Source: Diprion similis (Eukaryota; Arthropoda; Insecta; Hymenoptera; Diprionidae). Taken from it: DNA of 64,000 bases. The first letter of the stretch is position 1. Each line of letters begins with the position of its first letter. Both the position numbers and the translations under genes were made by a program. Shown here in pieces: positions 62,501 through 64,000 of the stretch. The notes below the pieces were generated by a model that saw only the letters and a list, made by a program, of their open reading frames with translations, was not told the origin of the DNA and made no database searches. Location: positions 1,116,001 through 1,180,000 of the forward strand of contig NC_060105.1 of assembly GCF_021155765.1 (NCBI RefSeq). The letters are read 5' to 3'.

Positions 62501-64000
62501 TACGCTGCGAGCGATAGCTGAAGAGTTACAGCCGAAAAACTCATGATTTTCATCGTCATTTCTTTGCTGCTGGTCCTACGCTTATTTTGAGGTGTTTTTT
62601 GAGTTCCTGGGGGTCGAATTACTCTAGAGATGGTCATACAAATCGATTCTAAAACGACAAAATTTTGGCTCCGAAAATGATCAAAAAAGTAAGGCTAACC
62701 CCTTTGGATTTTCGGCCAAAATTTCGACGACTTTGAAAAGTGCTGCAATAAAATCTTTCAGACCCTATTCCCACGTAATTTTGCAAGAGGAATCGATTAA
62801 GCGCAGTCCCAATACGCTGCGAGCGATAGCTGAAGAGTTACAGCCGAAAAACTCGTGATTTTCATCGTCATTTCTTTGCTGCTGGTCCTACGCTTATTTT
62901 GAGGTGTTTTTTGAGTTCCTGTGGGTCGAATTACTCTAGAGATGGTCATACAAATCGATTCTAGAACGAGTATATTTTGGCTCCCAAAATGAGCAAAAAA
63001 GTAAGGCTAACCCCTTTGGATTTTTGGCCAAAATTTCGACGACTTTGAAAAGTGCTGCAATAAAATCTTACAGGCCCTATTCCGACGTAATTTTGCGAGA
63101 GGAATCGATTAAGCGCAGTCCCAATACGCTGCGAGCGATAGCTGAAGAGTTACGGCCCAAAAACTCATGATTTTCATCGTCATTTCTTTGCTGCTGGTCC
63201 TACGCTTATTTTGAGGTGTTTTTTGAGTTCCTGGGGGTCGAATTACTCTACAGATGGTCATACAAATCGATTCTAAAACGACAAAATTTTGGCTTCGAAA
63301 ATGAGCAAAAAAGTAAGGCTAACCCCTTTGGATTTTTGGCCAAAATTTCGACGACTTTGAAAAGTGCTGCAATAAAATCTTTCAGGCCCTATTCCGACGT
63401 AATTTTGCGAGAGGAATCGATTAGGCGCAGTCCCAATACGCTGCGAGCGATAGCTGAAGAGTTACAGCCGAAAAACTCATGATTTTCATCGTCATTTCTT
63501 TGCTGCTGGTCCTACGCTTATTTGGAGGTGTTTTTTGAGTTCCTGGGGGTCGAATTACTCTAGAGATGGTCATACAAATCGATTCTAAAACGACAAAATT
63601 TTGGCTCCCAAAATGAGCAAAAAAGTAAGGCTAACCCCTTTGGATTTTTGGCCAAAATTTCGACGACTTTGAAAAGTGCTGCAATAAAATTCTACAGGCC
63701 CTATTCCGACGTAATTTTGCGAGAGGAATCGATTAAGCGCAGTCCCAATACGCTGCGAGCGATAGCTGAAGAGTTACAGCCCAAAAACTCATGATTTTCA
63801 TCGTCATTTCTTTGCTGCTGGTCCTACGCTTATTTTGAGGTGTTTTTTGAGTTCCTGGGGGTCGAATTACTCTAGAGATGGTCATACAAATCGATTCTAA
63901 AACGACAAAATTTTGGCTCCGAAAATGAGCAAAAAAGTAAGGCTAACCCCTTTGGATTTTTGGCCAAAATTTCGACGACTTTGAAAAGTGCTGCAATAAA
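59600..64000. repeat. Satellite array, 312-bp unit
   Basis: The word GGCTAACC recurs at 60509, 60821, 61133, 61445, 61757, 62069, 62381, 62693, 63005, 63317, 63629 and 63941, exactly 312 bases apart; earlier copies start at 59898 and 60209. One unit (60209-60508) is 300 bases because of a 12-base deletion. A strongly diverged copy starts near 59600. That gives 13 near-full units, a decayed one on the left and a partial one cut by the window end. Each unit holds a TTTTGGCCAAAA palindrome. Neighbouring inner copies look over 95 percent identical by eye, while the left edge is more diverged. Open frames of 60-90 codons that recur in it are by-products of the period being a multiple of three. Confidence 0.95.

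Noticed and set aside
59621..63482. Repeated open frames of about 60-90 codons within the satellite, both strands
   Set aside because: They recur only because the unit length is a multiple of three; stops interrupt every unit and no start, splice or domain signal is shared.
59600..64000. CRISPR-like array
   Set aside because: The whole 312-base unit is repeated without unique spacers and the genome is eukaryotic, so this is a satellite.

Overview
The window is insect nuclear DNA, most likely from a hymenopteran and possibly a sawfly (this placement is inference). The reasons are protein families typical of insects, short GT-AG introns, divergent chemosensory ionotropic receptors in tandem, AT-rich non-coding DNA full of microsatellites, and a satellite array. 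No bacterial, plasmid or phage structure is present. All splice sites were read by eye. Confidence comes from unbroken phase chains, coding totals divisible by three, and agreement with known family motifs.

Layout, left to right. (1) 1-1877 (+): 3' part of a secreted-looking or nuclear hydrophilic protein with four Cys motifs; its 5' end lies outside the window. (2) 3189-10354 (-): three tandem divergent ionotropic receptor genes, all with one phase-1 intron just after the first membrane helix. (3) 13038-34423 (+): a large disordered, Pro/Gln/Ser-rich gene with a 14-nt first coding exon, a 7.1-kb first intron, a 23-nt micro-exon, and two alternative ends: a 942-codon terminal exon or a tiny 7-codon one. 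A foldback element with TA target duplications sits in the 3' part. (4) 35715-39731 (-): heparan-alpha-glucosaminide N-acetyltransferase, 11 exons. (5) 41438-46712 (-): COPII coat subunit Sec24 of the C/D class, 17 coding exons, with a likely upstream non-coding exon and an NRF-1-type promoter palindrome near 47.7 kb. (6) 53481-55192 (+): sphingomyelin synthase, 5 coding exons, with untranslated or alternative 5' exons further upstream. (7) 55193-59600: gene-free AT-rich DNA with one candidate MITE. (8) About 59600 to the window end: a tandem satellite with a strict 312-bp period, running off the right edge.

The genes are ordinary single eukaryotic loci and do not form one pathway. Two act in endomembranes (Sec24 in ER export, sphingomyelin synthase in Golgi or plasma-membrane lipid synthesis), one in lysosomes, and three in chemosensation. 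I saw no convincing new multi-gene system. The items most worth a second look are the 312-bp satellite, the alternative 942-codon exon, the read-through intron in one receptor, and the non-autonomous inverted-repeat elements.
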